36,020 nucleotides of DNA, taken from NCBI GenBank assembly GCA_903894295.1, contig CAITPI010000047.1, forward strand, positions 1 to 36,020, read 5' to 3'. Position numbers and translations under genes: made by a program. Position 1 is the stretch's first letter, and each line of letters begins with the position of its first letter. The notes beneath the pieces were generated by a model. The model searched no databases, was not told the DNA's origin, and saw only the letters and a program-made list of their open reading frames with translations. This document shows positions 1 to 7,416 of this stretch, one piece after another. This DNA comes from an uncultured Acidimicrobiaceae bacterium (GTDB lineage Bacteria > Actinomycetota > Acidimicrobiia > Acidimicrobiales > RAAP-2).

Positions 1-236
1 CCTCCGGTTCGATGGACGATGTGCTGCCCCAGGCCGTGCCGACCCTCCAGTCGGTGACGGAGTTGGCCATCCCGGGTTACGACACGTTGTCCGCCTCCCA
101 GGTGGTCCAACGGCTCGACGGACTTGACGAGGGTGACCTGCGCATGGTGGGGGAGTACGAAGGCAGCCACCGGGGACGCCGGACCATCCTGAACCGGGTG
201 GCCCAGCTCCTCGCAGGCGCCACCGAGGCTTCGTGA
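1..236 (+). CDS. C-terminal fragment of an unidentified protein, truncated by the window edge
   Basis: The reading frame is open to the left edge of the window and ends at TGA 234-236, so only the last ~77 codons are visible. An internal ATG at 12 is unlikely to be the real start. The visible part contains a hydrophilic helical segment of the form IPGYDxLSASQVVxRLxGL followed by LRxVxxYExSHRxRRTILxR. This compact C-terminal motif recurs in many otherwise unrelated actinobacterial proteins, where it looks like a small helical add-on (I think of the DUF8129 type, not verified). The function of the full protein cannot be told. A GNAT gene begins 22 bp downstream on the same strand, so the two may be cotranscribed. 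Confidence 0.65.
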   Translation, partial: SGSMDDVLPQAVPTLQSVTELAIPGYDTLSASQVVQRLDGLDEGDLRMVGEYEGSHRGRRTILNRVAQLLAGATEAS

Positions 237-258
237 GCGACGCCGGTCCCAGGAACTG

Positions 259-762
259 GTGACCGTGGAGAGCGTGCGGCCGGCCCGGGGATCCGACGCT
301 GACGTCTGGCGGGAGTTGATGGGTCTGCTCGTCGCCTCTTCCCGGGACCACCGGGGGCGTCAGGAGGCCGACATGGACTCCTGGACCCTCGGGCCTTCAG
401 GACCGCCTCTGGACGATCTTGGCGCCCTGCTGGCCCACCCTTCCTCCGTGGTCCTGATGGGCTGCCTCGACGCCGTTCCGGTGGCCCTGGCGGTGGCGGA
501 GATCGGCAAGCCGGCCGAAGGGGAGCGGACCGGGTACCTGTACCTGTGTTTCGTCGAGGAAGGGGCGCGTCAGGTTGGACTCGGACGACTGCTGGTCGAC
601 GAGGTGCTCACCGTGTTGAGGGAAAGCGGTTGCACCTCGGTGGACGGTTGGGCCCTTCCGGGTGACCGGGCGACCAAGAACCAGTTCGAATCGGCCGGAT
701 TCAAGGCCCGTCTCATCACGATGCACCGGAAACTCGGGCCGGCGGAGACAAAGGGGAGCTGA
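259..762 (+). CDS. GNAT-family N-acetyltransferase
   Basis: The protein has 167 residues, the usual size of a single GNAT domain. Motif A, the acetyl-CoA pyrophosphate loop, reads RQVGLGRLL near residues 112-120 and follows a beta-strand (YLYLCFVEE). The C-terminal part GWALPGDRATKNQFESAGF is the usual motif B region before the last strands. The start is GTG at 259; the next in-frame candidates would remove the first beta-strand. The acceptor substrate cannot be deduced. The family transfers acetyl groups from acetyl-CoA to amines on small molecules, antibiotics or protein N-termini. It follows the preceding gene by 22 bp on the same strand. Confidence 0.85.
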   Translation: MTVESVRPARGSDADVWRELMGLLVASSRDHRGRQEADMDSWTLGPSGPPLDDLGALLAHPSSVVLMGCLDAVPVALAVAEIGKPAEGERTGYLYLCFVEEGARQVGLGRLLVDEVLTVLRESGCTSVDGWALPGDRATKNQFESAGFKARLITMHRKLGPAETKGS

Positions 763-835
763 CGGCTGGACTCGACGGGACGACCGGGGAACGGAGCGAC
801 CTCAAGGATGACCGGGCCGGCCGGTCAGACCAGGA

Positions 836-2179
836 TCAGGAAGGACGGCGACGCTGTCCGGCCCGGGCGGGCACCGGACGGCGGGGGCCCGGCGGCGGCG
901 GGATCGGGATCCCCATGAGACGGGCCAGTTCCGGAACGTAGCCCGAGGCCTGGCGGGCGGCAGCCAGCAACTCCTCGTCGGCACCGGTGGGTAGACCCTG
1001 GGGCTTCACGGTGCGTCGAACCGGGCAGTCGACCACGGCGCCGAGCAGCTCTTTCCACGCCTCGGCCGGCGTGTCGGCGTTCATGGCAGCGCCCGCGGCG
1101 TCGGCCAGTCGTACCGCCAGCTCGGCCGAGAGTCGGGCCGAAGGTTCGGGGGGACGGTTGGCGGTCCGGACGGCGTCAAGAACGTTTCCGTTGTCGAGTC
1201 CGTTGGTGATGCGCTCGACCCAACGGTCCCGCAGGGCGGTGACACGCTCGTTCAGCGACGTCCGCAGCGCGGTCGCCATCTCCTGGGCTTCGGCGTCAAG
1301 CGTGACCGTCGACGTGGCGGCCACGATGGAGCGAAGTTCACGCAGCGGAATGTCCTTGCCGGCGTTCTTCGCCACCGAGGCCCGGTCCTTCCAGGTGGCC
1401 AGGTTGATGACCGGGAGGAGCTGCTCGGCCAGAGCCAGCAACGGTCCGGGTGTGACTTCGGGCCGATGTTCGGCCCGCGCCCGGGCATTCTGCTCCTCGA
1501 GGGCCTGACGCACCGAGGGGATGCCCCCCTTGATCAGCTGCTCGGCCACCGGCAACTGCTCGGGTGCCAACTCGGCGAGGGCGGCGTTCCGGTAGACGGT
1601 GGAGGTGGCAGGGCGTCGGGCGCTGTCCCGGCCCCCTCCGTCACGACCCGGTCGGTCGCCACCGGACCGACCCGGTCCACGACTTGCTCCGGTGCTCCGC
1701 TCGCCCCCGGTTGCGCCGGTTCGGCCGGACCGGGGTGCGTCACTGCGCTCTCCGTCGGTTCGGGGCCGACGTCCGCCTTCGCCTCGGGGTCCACGATCTC
1801 CAGCCGCACGATCTCCAGCCGCACGGGGGCCGCCTCTCGGGGGCCGACGTTCACCGTCGTTGTCGTCCCGGTCACGGCGCCGGCCGCCCTTCGAGGCGAG
1901 CACGACGTTGACGTCCGGGCCCTTGGGTGCCGCTGCGATGATCTCGATCTTCTCGGCCACCCGGCCGGTCGACTTCACTTTGGGGGGCATGAGGGCCAGT
2001 ACGGAGGTGCCGTCCAGGGTCACCTCCACTTCGGCCCGGAGCACCGCTCCGACCGTTGCGCCGGCGGGTACCAAGGACGCATCTACCGAGCCACGGGGGA
2101 GTTTCGCTCCCGCCGCGCGCCACGTCCAGGTGCCGTCGTCACTCTTGCTGGTCAGTTCAACTTCGATTCGGTGGGCCAT
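836..2179 (-). CDS. RG-rich protein with a disordered central linker, possible RNA-binding protein
   Basis: The protein is 447 residues long when started at ATG 2179 (MAHRIEVEL), the start supported by a -10 box TAGCCT at 2195-2190. An upstream in-frame ATG at 2236 would add only a low-complexity stretch. It has three parts. Residues 1-95 look like a small beta-rich domain (GAVLRAEVEVTLDG, then LPPK). Residues 97-195 are almost entirely R, G, D, S and P, with repeated RGG, GGR and GDR motifs and no hydrophobic core. Residues 200-447 are helical, with many Leu/Ala heptads and a basic, Pro-rich tail ending RRRPS. I do not recognise a named family. RG-rich linkers between folded domains are typical of RNA-binding proteins, so an RNA or ribonucleoprotein role is inference. 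It is transcribed divergently from the htrA-like protease. Confidence 0.8.
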   Translation of the reverse strand: MAHRIEVELTSKSDDGTWTWRAAGAKLPRGSVDASLVPAGATVGAVLRAEVEVTLDGTSVLALMPPKVKSTGRVAEKIEIIAAAPKGPDVNVVLASKGGRRRDRDDNDGERRPPRGGPRAAGDRAAGDRGPRGEGGRRPRTDGERSDAPRSGRTGATGGERSTGASRGPGRSGGDRPGRDGGGRDSARRPATSTVYRNAALAELAPEQLPVAEQLIKGGIPSVRQALEEQNARARAEHRPEVTPGPLLALAEQLLPVINLATWKDRASVAKNAGKDIPLRELRSIVAATSTVTLDAEAQEMATALRTSLNERVTALRDRWVERITNGLDNGNVLDAVRTANRPPEPSARLSAELAVRLADAAGAAMNADTPAEAWKELLGAVVDCPVRRTVKPQGLPTGADEELLAAARQASGYVPELARLMGIPIPPPPGPRRPVPARAGQRRRPS

Positions 2180-2189
2180 ACCGTCGGAC

Positions 2190-2195
2190 AGGCTA
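2190..2195 (-). promoter_or_regulatory. -10 box of the RG-rich protein gene
   Basis: TAGCCT on the minus strand lies 10 nt before ATG 2179. The predicted 5' leader is only a few nucleotides and no Shine-Dalgarno sequence precedes the ATG. Confidence 0.45.
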
Positions 2196-2359
2196 CTGCC
2201 CCCACGGGGGGTAGACGAACCGGACGCCGCGGCCATCGGGAAAACCGTGCCCCCGTCCTCGGCGAAGCCTCCGGGACAAGGCGGTCAACCGGCCTGAATC
2301 GAGGGTAAGAAGTGGGTAAGAACCCCCGGTTCGACAGGTATTCCCGCCAGTGGCGTCCG

Positions 2360-2399
2360 TATCATGAACAGTGTCAGGAACCCGACCGCCAAGTGGCGG
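2360..2399 (+). promoter_or_regulatory. Possible promoter and 5'-UTR hairpin of the HtrA-like protease gene
   Basis: A -10-like TATCAT occurs at 2360-2365. Downstream, at 2386-2399, is a perfect inverted repeat CCGCCA-AG-TGGCGG that would lie in the ~100-nt leader. No convincing -35 is visible. The hairpin could affect mRNA stability or serve as an operator; neither is shown. Confidence 0.35.
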
Positions 2400-2463
2400 G
2401 TACCGGTTTTTGATGGGTTTCAGCAACGAGTTGACCCACCCGGGTTGTTGACCAGGAGTCATC

Positions 2464-3990
2464 ATGAACGAAGAAGAAGTGAACCCGAACCAGTCGGAGG
2501 AGGCGTCGACGCCGTCCGGTGACGAACTCCAGGATGTCCCGGTTTCTTCCGCCACCGATGCGGTCGGGGCACCGTCTGGATCGGTGACCGATCCCGTTCC
2601 GCCCAGCCAACCTCCGGCCTACCTGCCTCCCCAGTGGGGCGGATCGGTTCCTCCTCCGAACCCCGGTGCGATTCCTGCGGGCGCCCCGTATGCGCCCGCT
2701 GTCACCAACCAACTGCCCCAGGCGCCGAGTGTTCCGCCGCCTCCGATGCCACCGGTCTGGCCGGTTCAGGCCCCGGCAGGTGGGGCTCCGGTCCCCCTGG
2801 TCAAGGAGTCGGCCGGGAACGGCGCGGGTTGGAAGGTTGCCGTGGTGTCGTTGGCGGCTGCGTTGATCGGCGCACTCGTTGGTGGTGGCATCGTCGCCGC
2901 CTCCAACAGTTCCTCGGGAAGCGCCGCCACCATCCGACAGATCTCGGCCGGCCCGGCGCTTCTCAACGGCGTGACCAACGTCGAGAGCGTGATCGACCGG
3001 GTACTGCCGTCGGTGGTGTCGATCACGGCCACCTCGCCGGTTCCGGTGACCCAGGGCTTCTTCGGAAACAGCGGAGGCGGGACCCAGACCGACGAGGGAA
3101 CGGGCGTGATCGTGACCTCGAAGGGAGAAGTGGTGACGAACAACCACGTCATCTCGGGAGCCACGAAGATCACGGTCACGCTGTACGGGAGCCTGAAGGC
3201 TCTGCCCGCCCACCTGATCGACACCGATCCGATCGATGACGTCGCCCTGCTGCAGATCGACAACGCGTCCAATCTGCCCACCGTGACCTACGGAAACTCG
3301 GACAACGTGCAGGTCGGTGACGCCGTGGTGGCCATCGGGAACGCCCTGGGCCTGTCGGCCGGGACACCCACGGTGACTTCGGGGATCATCTCGGCCAAAG
3401 GTCGCACCGTCCAGGCCGCCGACAGCTCGGGAAATGCCACGGAGACCTTGACCAACATGTTCCAGACCGACGCCGCGATCAATCCGGGCAACTCCGGCGG
3501 GCCGTTGGTCGACTCGTCGGGCCGGGTGATTGGCATGAACACGGCGGTGGCGTCCAACGATTCGGGAACCGGGCAGGCCCAGAACATCGGGTTCGCCATT
3601 CCGGCCAACAAGGTGGTGAGCCTTCTCCCGGCTCTCCGGTCGGGGAATGCGCCCAATCCGGCCCTGCATGGTCCTGGCTTCCTCGGCATCCAGCTCGAGA
3701 CGCTGACGCCCCAGCTCCAGCAGGAGTACAACTTCGTTCCCTCCCAGGGAGCGGTGGTCCTCCAGGTTGTTCCCGGCACCCCGGCCTCGACGGCCGGTCT
3801 GGAGGAGGGTGACGTGATCACCGCCTTCAACGGAACGGCCGTCAAGAGCGCCGACGCCCTCGCCACGGCCATCCAGCGCCTGAAGCCGGGTACCCAGGTG
3901 AAGGTCGACTTCTACCGAGGACAGGCCCAGTCGTCGGTCACCGCCACGTTGGGTTCGGCCTCGCAGTACCAGGGGGCAAGAGCCGGCTGA
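2464..3990 (+). CDS. HtrA/DegP-type membrane-anchored serine protease with one PDZ domain
   Basis: This is a 508-residue S1C protease. Residues 1-120 are a Pro/Gly-rich cytoplasmic tail typical of actinobacterial HtrA proteins. Residues ~124-146 form one transmembrane helix (VAVVSLAAALIGALVGGGIV). The trypsin-like domain (~165-390) carries the full triad: His228 in TNNHVI, Asp259 in DPIDDVALL and Ser344 in NPGNSGGPL. The C-terminal PDZ domain (~400-495) has the carboxylate-binding loop FLGIQ and the strand GLEEGDVI. The protease domain should face the cell exterior and degrade or chaperone misfolded envelope proteins. Start ATG 2464 has AGGAG about 7 nt upstream. It is transcribed alone and diverges from the RG-rich protein gene. 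All key residues are intact. Confidence 0.95.
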   Translation: MNEEEVNPNQSEEASTPSGDELQDVPVSSATDAVGAPSGSVTDPVPPSQPPAYLPPQWGGSVPPPNPGAIPAGAPYAPAVTNQLPQAPSVPPPPMPPVWPVQAPAGGAPVPLVKESAGNGAGWKVAVVSLAAALIGALVGGGIVAASNSSSGSAATIRQISAGPALLNGVTNVESVIDRVLPSVVSITATSPVPVTQGFFGNSGGGTQTDEGTGVIVTSKGEVVTNNHVISGATKITVTLYGSLKALPAHLIDTDPIDDVALLQIDNASNLPTVTYGNSDNVQVGDAVVAIGNALGLSAGTPTVTSGIISAKGRTVQAADSSGNATETLTNMFQTDAAINPGNSGGPLVDSSGRVIGMNTAVASNDSGTGQAQNIGFAIPANKVVSLLPALRSGNAPNPALHGPGFLGIQLETLTPQLQQEYNFVPSQGAVVLQVVPGTPASTAGLEEGDVITAFNGTAVKSADALATAIQRLKPGTQVKVDFYRGQAQSSVTATLGSASQYQGARAG

Positions 3991-4035
3991 CTTGGGCTTC
4001 GACGGGCGCCGCTTCGAGCGGTGGTGGGTCTCGGC

Positions 4036-4041
4036 CATACT
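4036..4041 (+). promoter_or_regulatory. -10 box of the nitroreductase gene (leaderless start)
   Basis: CATACT ends 6 nt before ATG 4048 and no Shine-Dalgarno sequence is present, so transcription and translation probably begin at the same base. Confidence 0.45.
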
Positions 4042-4047
4042 GAAGCG

Positions 4048-4647
4048 ATGTCCGAAGACCCCTCAATGGCACCGTTGATCGAGCACCTGTTGGCCCGGCG
4101 GGCCGAACCGGCCCGTGACGGCGTCCCGCCGACGGGGGAGCAGTTGGCAACGATCCTGAAGGTGGCCACCCGGGTTCCGGATCACGGGGCCCTCCGGCCG
4201 TGGCGGTTCGTGGTCATCGAAGGATCCCGGGCCAAAGCGGAGTGGGCGGACGCCATGGAATCCGGCCTCCGGTTGACCAAGGGTCCGGAGTTGCCCGAAA
4301 GCGTGGTGGCCAAGATGCGGGGCAAGACCGAGGCCGCCCCGTGTTCGGTCATGGTGGTCTCCTCGCCTGAACCGGAATCGAACATCGAAGTCTGGGAGCA
4401 GGAAGCGTCGGCCGCCTGTACCGGGTACGCCATCGTGTTGGCCGCGACCGCCCTGGGTCTCGGCGCCATCTGGAAGAGTGCCAAGGTGCTCGATGCACCA
4501 CCGGTGCGGGAGTGTTTCGCCCTGGCGGGTCCCGAACGCCTGTTGGGCTGGATCAACATTGGATCGCCCGAGGTGCCGAAGGAACGGCGAGGGTTCGACG
4601 AGGCCGGGAGGCCGGCGCCACCGGTCACCTATCTGGCTGGCTCCTGA
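4048..4647 (+). CDS. YdjA-like nitroreductase family flavoprotein
   Basis: The protein has 199 residues from ATG 4048. An in-frame GTG at 4021 would begin upstream of the -10 box, so I prefer the ATG. The N-terminus (LLARRAEPA, then ILKVATRVPDHGALRPWRF) is diagnostic of the YdjA branch of small FMN-dependent nitroreductases, in which RR contacts the flavin phosphate and PDHGxLxPWRF lines the active site. The C-terminal half (GYAIVLAATALGLGAIWKS; LGWINIGSPE) carries the second FMN-binding segment. These enzymes are homodimers using NAD(P)H; the physiological substrate is usually unknown. The gene stands alone and converges on a zinc-ribbon gene ending 43 bp downstream. Confidence 0.9.
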   Translation: MSEDPSMAPLIEHLLARRAEPARDGVPPTGEQLATILKVATRVPDHGALRPWRFVVIEGSRAKAEWADAMESGLRLTKGPELPESVVAKMRGKTEAAPCSVMVVSSPEPESNIEVWEQEASAACTGYAIVLAATALGLGAIWKSAKVLDAPPVRECFALAGPERLLGWINIGSPEVPKERRGFDEAGRPAPPVTYLAGS

Positions 4648-4690
4648 CCGACGTCACGGGCAGGGGAGAAGGGCAGACGCCTGGCCCGCC

Positions 4691-4948
4691 CTACCAGCCC
4701 CAACGGGCCTGGGGGTGCTCCAGGCCGGCGTCGCGGACACACGACCCGCAAAGGTCGATTCTCGCCGCACCGGGCCGGTCCGAGGCTGGCACCCGTCGCC
4801 AGCCGTAGCGGCGGGCCTCCTCCAGACACTGGGATTCGGACCAGCGGGGAGAGGTCCGCGTGCCGCACTTGGAACAGGTCCGAAAAAAGACCTCTCCCTC
4901 GTAGAGACTCTCGAAGTCCGCATCATCGAAGGGATCGTCAACACCCAC
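4691..4948 (-). CDS. Small zinc-ribbon protein
   Basis: The protein has 85 residues if it starts at GTG 4948, the start favoured because a -10 box (TAACGT) sits 7 nt before it. An upstream in-frame ATG at 5038 would overlap the divergent gene. After an acidic N-terminus (GVDDPFDDADFESLYEG) come CSKCG and, about 40 residues later, CGSC, a four-cysteine zinc-ribbon arrangement, with Trp/Tyr-rich spacers between. The C-terminus ends WGW. No enzyme motif is present. A structural or nucleic-acid-binding role is possible but not shown. It is back to back with a second small zinc-finger gene at 5031. Confidence 0.7.
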   Translation of the reverse strand: MGVDDPFDDADFESLYEGEVFFRTCSKCGTRTSPRWSESQCLEEARRYGWRRVPASDRPGAARIDLCGSCVRDAGLEHPQARWGW

Positions 4949-4955
4949 GCCGTCC

Positions 4956-4961
4956 ACGTTA
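4956..4961 (-). promoter_or_regulatory. -10 box of the minus-strand zinc-ribbon gene
   Basis: TAACGT on the minus strand lies 7 nt before GTG 4948. No Shine-Dalgarno sequence is present. Confidence 0.45.
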
Positions 4962-5017
4962 CCCGCCGGGGTCCCTCGTCGGTTTCGGGCATCCACCGGC
5001 GTTGCGACGTTGCTTCC

Positions 5018-5023
5018 TACCAT
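5018..5023 (+). promoter_or_regulatory. -10 box of the plus-strand zinc-finger gene
   Basis: TACCAT ends 7 nt before GTG 5031. Together with the opposing -10 box at 4961 it forms a back-to-back promoter pair within about 60 bp. Confidence 0.45.
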
Positions 5024-5030
5024 CGTCACC

Positions 5031-5378
5031 GTGGCCACAGAAGAACCGCTGCGCTGCCTTTGGTGCCGCCGACCCGTCGAGCAGCGGGTCGGGCCGGGTC
5101 GGCCCCGGCTGTTCTGTTGTCCGTCGCATCGACAACGGTCCTACGAGGCGAGGAAGCGGGCCGGGTCGTTCCACCTGCCGGAAGATCAGTGCATCGTCGG
5201 CGTGGGAGCCCTGCAGGATCTCCACGACCGGCTCTACCAACTCGAGGCGGCGGTCGAAGATGTGCGATCCGACCTTGTGACCGATCGACGTCCGGCGGCC
5301 TACCAGGAGGCGCTGGAGCATCTCCTCGGCGCTGCCGAGGGACTGGTCGGCCTCGTGGTCGAGCCGCTTCGGGAGTGA
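5031..5378 (+). CDS. Small zinc-finger protein with helical tail
   Basis: The protein has 115 residues from GTG 5031 (VATEEPLRCLWC). Residues 9-40 have the pattern CLWCRRP, GRPRLFCCPSHRQRSYEARK. This matches the CxxC...GRPRxFCSxxCRxxxxxxR zinc-finger motif common in small actinobacterial proteins and some transcriptional regulators, with His in place of the usual last Cys. The rest is a Leu-rich amphipathic helix (LQDLHDRLYQLEAAVEDV) that could form a coiled coil. A DNA- or RNA-binding role is likely but not proven. It is divergent from the zinc-ribbon gene at 4948, and its stop lies 3 bp from the stop of the convergent NTF2-fold gene. Confidence 0.75.
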   Translation: MATEEPLRCLWCRRPVEQRVGPGRPRLFCCPSHRQRSYEARKRAGSFHLPEDQCIVGVGALQDLHDRLYQLEAAVEDVRSDLVTDRRPAAYQEALEHLLGAAEGLVGLVVEPLRE

Positions 5379-5381
5379 GGT

Positions 5382-5852
5382 TCAGGATGCAGATGGAGCC
5401 ACTGGAGCGGTGACCGACCCCATGGCCTCCAGTTGGCGGGCCATCTGCTGATGGACCGCATTGACGGCCTGGAGGGGACGGATCATGACGCGGAACTCGG
5501 TGATCAGACCGGCGGCGTCCACGGTGATCATGTCGACGCCGTTCACGTACTTTCCGTCGATCGTCGTCTCGAACTCGAGAACGGCATGGTCACCGTCAAG
5601 CAGTTGTTTCGTGTAGCGGAAGCGGGGCGACCCGGTGGTGCCGGAAGCATCCTTCGGGTGATCACCGGGCAGGGCGACCGAGGCAGCCTCGAGGTACTTC
5701 CGGGTGACGGCCTTGCCCCGTTGGGGCGTGAAGACGACCGGGGAGTAGAAGATGACGTCGTCGTGGAGCAAGGCGCCCAAGCCTCCGGGAAGTGCGCCCC
5801 GGAGGTGCAGGTGCCAACGCTCGACGGCAGTCTCGATCGGTGTCGGTGTCAT
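5382..5852 (-). CDS. NTF2-fold (SnoaL-like) protein
   Basis: The protein has 156 residues from ATG 5852. The order is an N-terminal helix (ETAVERWHLHLRGALPGGLGALLHDDVIFYSPV), then beta-hairpins (FRYTKQLLDGDHAVLEFETTIDGKYVNGVDMITVDAAGLITEFRVMIRPL, residues ~85-135). This is the classic cone-shaped NTF2/SnoaL pattern with xxGVDMIxVDxxGxIxEFRVMIRP. Such proteins act as cyclases, isomerases or ligand-binding proteins; the substrate is not evident. Longer upstream ORF extensions are rejected because a -10 box (TACCGT) lies 6 nt before this ATG. It faces the zinc-finger gene, with stops 3 bp apart. Confidence 0.8.
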   Translation of the reverse strand: MTPTPIETAVERWHLHLRGALPGGLGALLHDDVIFYSPVVFTPQRGKAVTRKYLEAASVALPGDHPKDASGTTGSPRFRYTKQLLDGDHAVLEFETTIDGKYVNGVDMITVDAAGLITEFRVMIRPLQAVNAVHQQMARQLEAMGSVTAPVAPSAS

Positions 5853-5858
5853 TAGCCA

Positions 5859-5864
5859 ACGGTA
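5859..5864 (-). promoter_or_regulatory. -10 box of the NTF2-fold gene (leaderless start)
   Basis: TACCGT on the minus strand lies 6 nt before ATG 5852. No Shine-Dalgarno sequence is present. Confidence 0.45.
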
Positions 5865-6557
5865 GCGAAGATGACGGGCGCCGGTGTGGGTGCGAACCCG
5901 ATGTCGCCGACGTCGGCAGGATGGCGACCACTGGGGCGGAAAACCTCTCGTCCGTGCACCGGGAACAGCCCGAACGTTGGTCAATAACATCACAGTGACG
6001 TAATAAAGCAAGGGTGCCAGGTGCGGGCGATCGGAGTGCGAGAGGGGCCTGGCGTCGAAGTGGCGGCACCAGGGCTCACCGAGGTACGGGAATCGGCCGG
6101 AGCCTTGAGGCGGTGTGCGCCGGGCCGATTCTGACATGAACAAACCGTCAAGGCACCAACGGTGAAACGACCTTGTGGATCGGCACACATTCGTTTGACC
6201 TAAAACAGATGGCGGGAGTCGACTGTTGGCGGCGGCATGTGTTGGCCTGGGGCGGGAATCGAGCCACTCTCCGGGAGATGGGAAAAACGCCGATAATGTA
6301 TATTATGTCAGGTTAGATAACGAACCAACGGGAACCACCCTTCCCCTCTTCTGAGACCGGTAGAAACCTGACGCCGGCCGGTTGGCCGGGGTCGAGGGCA
6401 GGCACCGATGCGGAGTGACCTCAGCGCCTGACGGCGTGGCGAGTGCCGGCGCCACAAGCTGGGTTCGTCCCTCCCCTCCTCGTATTCTGTGACACCCGTT
6501 GGCGGGTCGGCATTCGCCTGCAGGTCGTCCAAGCCCTCCCGGCGAGCCTGAACGTCG

Positions 6558-6563
6558 TAGAAT
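6558..6563 (+). promoter_or_regulatory. Possible -10 box upstream of the class II aldolase-like gene
   Basis: TAGAAT lies 49 nt upstream of ATG 6613, giving a leader of ~40 nt that contains a GGAGG ribosome binding site at 6603-6607. A -35 is not clear. Confidence 0.35.
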
Positions 6564-6612
6564 CGACCCAGGCCAGCCATGAACGGCGGACCAGAGACCA
6601 TTGGAGGTTCCC

Positions 6613-7377
6613 ATGCCGGAGATCGTTGCCTTGCCGCCGACATTTACGTTCGACTCCCCCGAGGAAGAGCGTCTCCATCGCAAGCAGCGTCTGGCTGCTG
6701 CGTTCCGTCTGTTCTCGAAGTTCGGCTTCGACGAAGGTGTGGCCGGGCACATCACGGCCCGGGATCCGGAGCGCACCGACCATTTCTGGGTCAATCCGTT
6801 CGGCATGCACTTTGGCCACATCAAGGTGTCCGACCTGTTGTTGGTGAATCACGAGGGAGAGATCGTCGAAGGCGACCGACCGGTCAACGGGGCAGCGTTT
6901 GCCATCCACTCCCAGATTCATGCGGCGCGGCCCGACGTGGTCGCCGCCGCCCATGCCCACTCCATCTACGGCAAGTCCTGGTCCTCCCTCGGCCGGACCC
7001 TGGATCCGATCACCCAGGACGTCTGTGCGTTCTTTGAAGACCATGCGCTGTTCGACGACTACACCGGCGTGGTGCTCGATCTCGAGGAGGGCAAGCGGAT
7101 CGCCCATGCCCTGGGTGACAACAAGGCGGCCATCCTGCGCAACCACGGGCTGCTCACGGTTGGGGAAAGCGTGGACGAAGCAGCCTGGTGGTTCATCACC
7201 ATGGAGCGTTCGTGCCAGGCCCAGTTGCTGGCCGAGGCGGCCGGCACGCCGGTCAAGATCGATCCGGAGATGGCCCGGCTGACGGCCGGCCAGGTGGGTT
7301 CCCACCTGGCGGGGTGGTTCAGTTTCCAGCCGCTTTTCGAGCGCATCGTCGGCGAACAGCCCGACCTGCTCGACTGA
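6613..7377 (+). CDS. Class II aldolase/adducin domain protein
   Basis: The protein has 254 residues from ATG 6613, preceded by GGAGG with 5-nt spacing. The in-frame TTG at 6601 overlaps the ribosome binding site and is not used. Family features are GVAGHITARDP, FWVNPFGMHFGHIKVSDLLLVNHEGEIVEG, HAHSIYGKSWSSLG (the HAH zinc ligands) and ILRNHGLLTVGESVDEA (the third His ligand). These match the zinc-dependent fold of fuculose-phosphate aldolase and ribulose-phosphate 4-epimerase. Many actinobacterial members of this subgroup, with the long FFEDHALFDDYTGVV insertion, have no assigned substrate, so the reaction is unknown. The gene appears monocistronic behind a long non-coding gap and converges with the DUF2510 gene. 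Confidence 0.9.
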   Translation: MPEIVALPPTFTFDSPEEERLHRKQRLAAAFRLFSKFGFDEGVAGHITARDPERTDHFWVNPFGMHFGHIKVSDLLLVNHEGEIVEGDRPVNGAAFAIHSQIHAARPDVVAAAHAHSIYGKSWSSLGRTLDPITQDVCAFFEDHALFDDYTGVVLDLEEGKRIAHALGDNKAAILRNHGLLTVGESVDEAAWWFITMERSCQAQLLAEAAGTPVKIDPEMARLTAGQVGSHLAGWFSFQPLFERIVGEQPDLLD

Positions 7378-7416
7378 ACCGACCGAACGCTCTCGGGCCG
7401 TATTTGGGCGAGAGTT

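Larger units (their letters stand above)
5853..6612 (+). other. 760-bp non-coding gap containing several regulatory-looking elements
   Basis: No reading frame here has convincing codon use or a recognisable motif. The region is less GC-rich than its surroundings in two patches. One is at 5978-6012, with TCAATAACATC then TAATAAAG. The other is at 6291-6325, with ATAAT-GTAT-ATTAT, an inverted repeat at 6293-6306. A GC hairpin CCGGCC-GGTT-GGCCGG is at 6374-6389. A -10-like TAGAAT at 6558-6563 probably serves the aldolase-family gene. The gap could hold a small RNA or a decayed gene; I cannot tell which. Confidence 0.5.

Noticed and set aside
1794-1830. Short repeat CTCCAGCCGCACGAT x2
   Set aside because: It is a coding repeat giving AAGDR in the RG-rich linker, explained by low-complexity protein sequence.
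2374-4038. 554-residue minus-strand open frame
   Set aside because: It is antisense to the HtrA-like protease, whose catalytic triad is unambiguous. The amino acid composition (R, G, H, D) is typical of a shadow frame.
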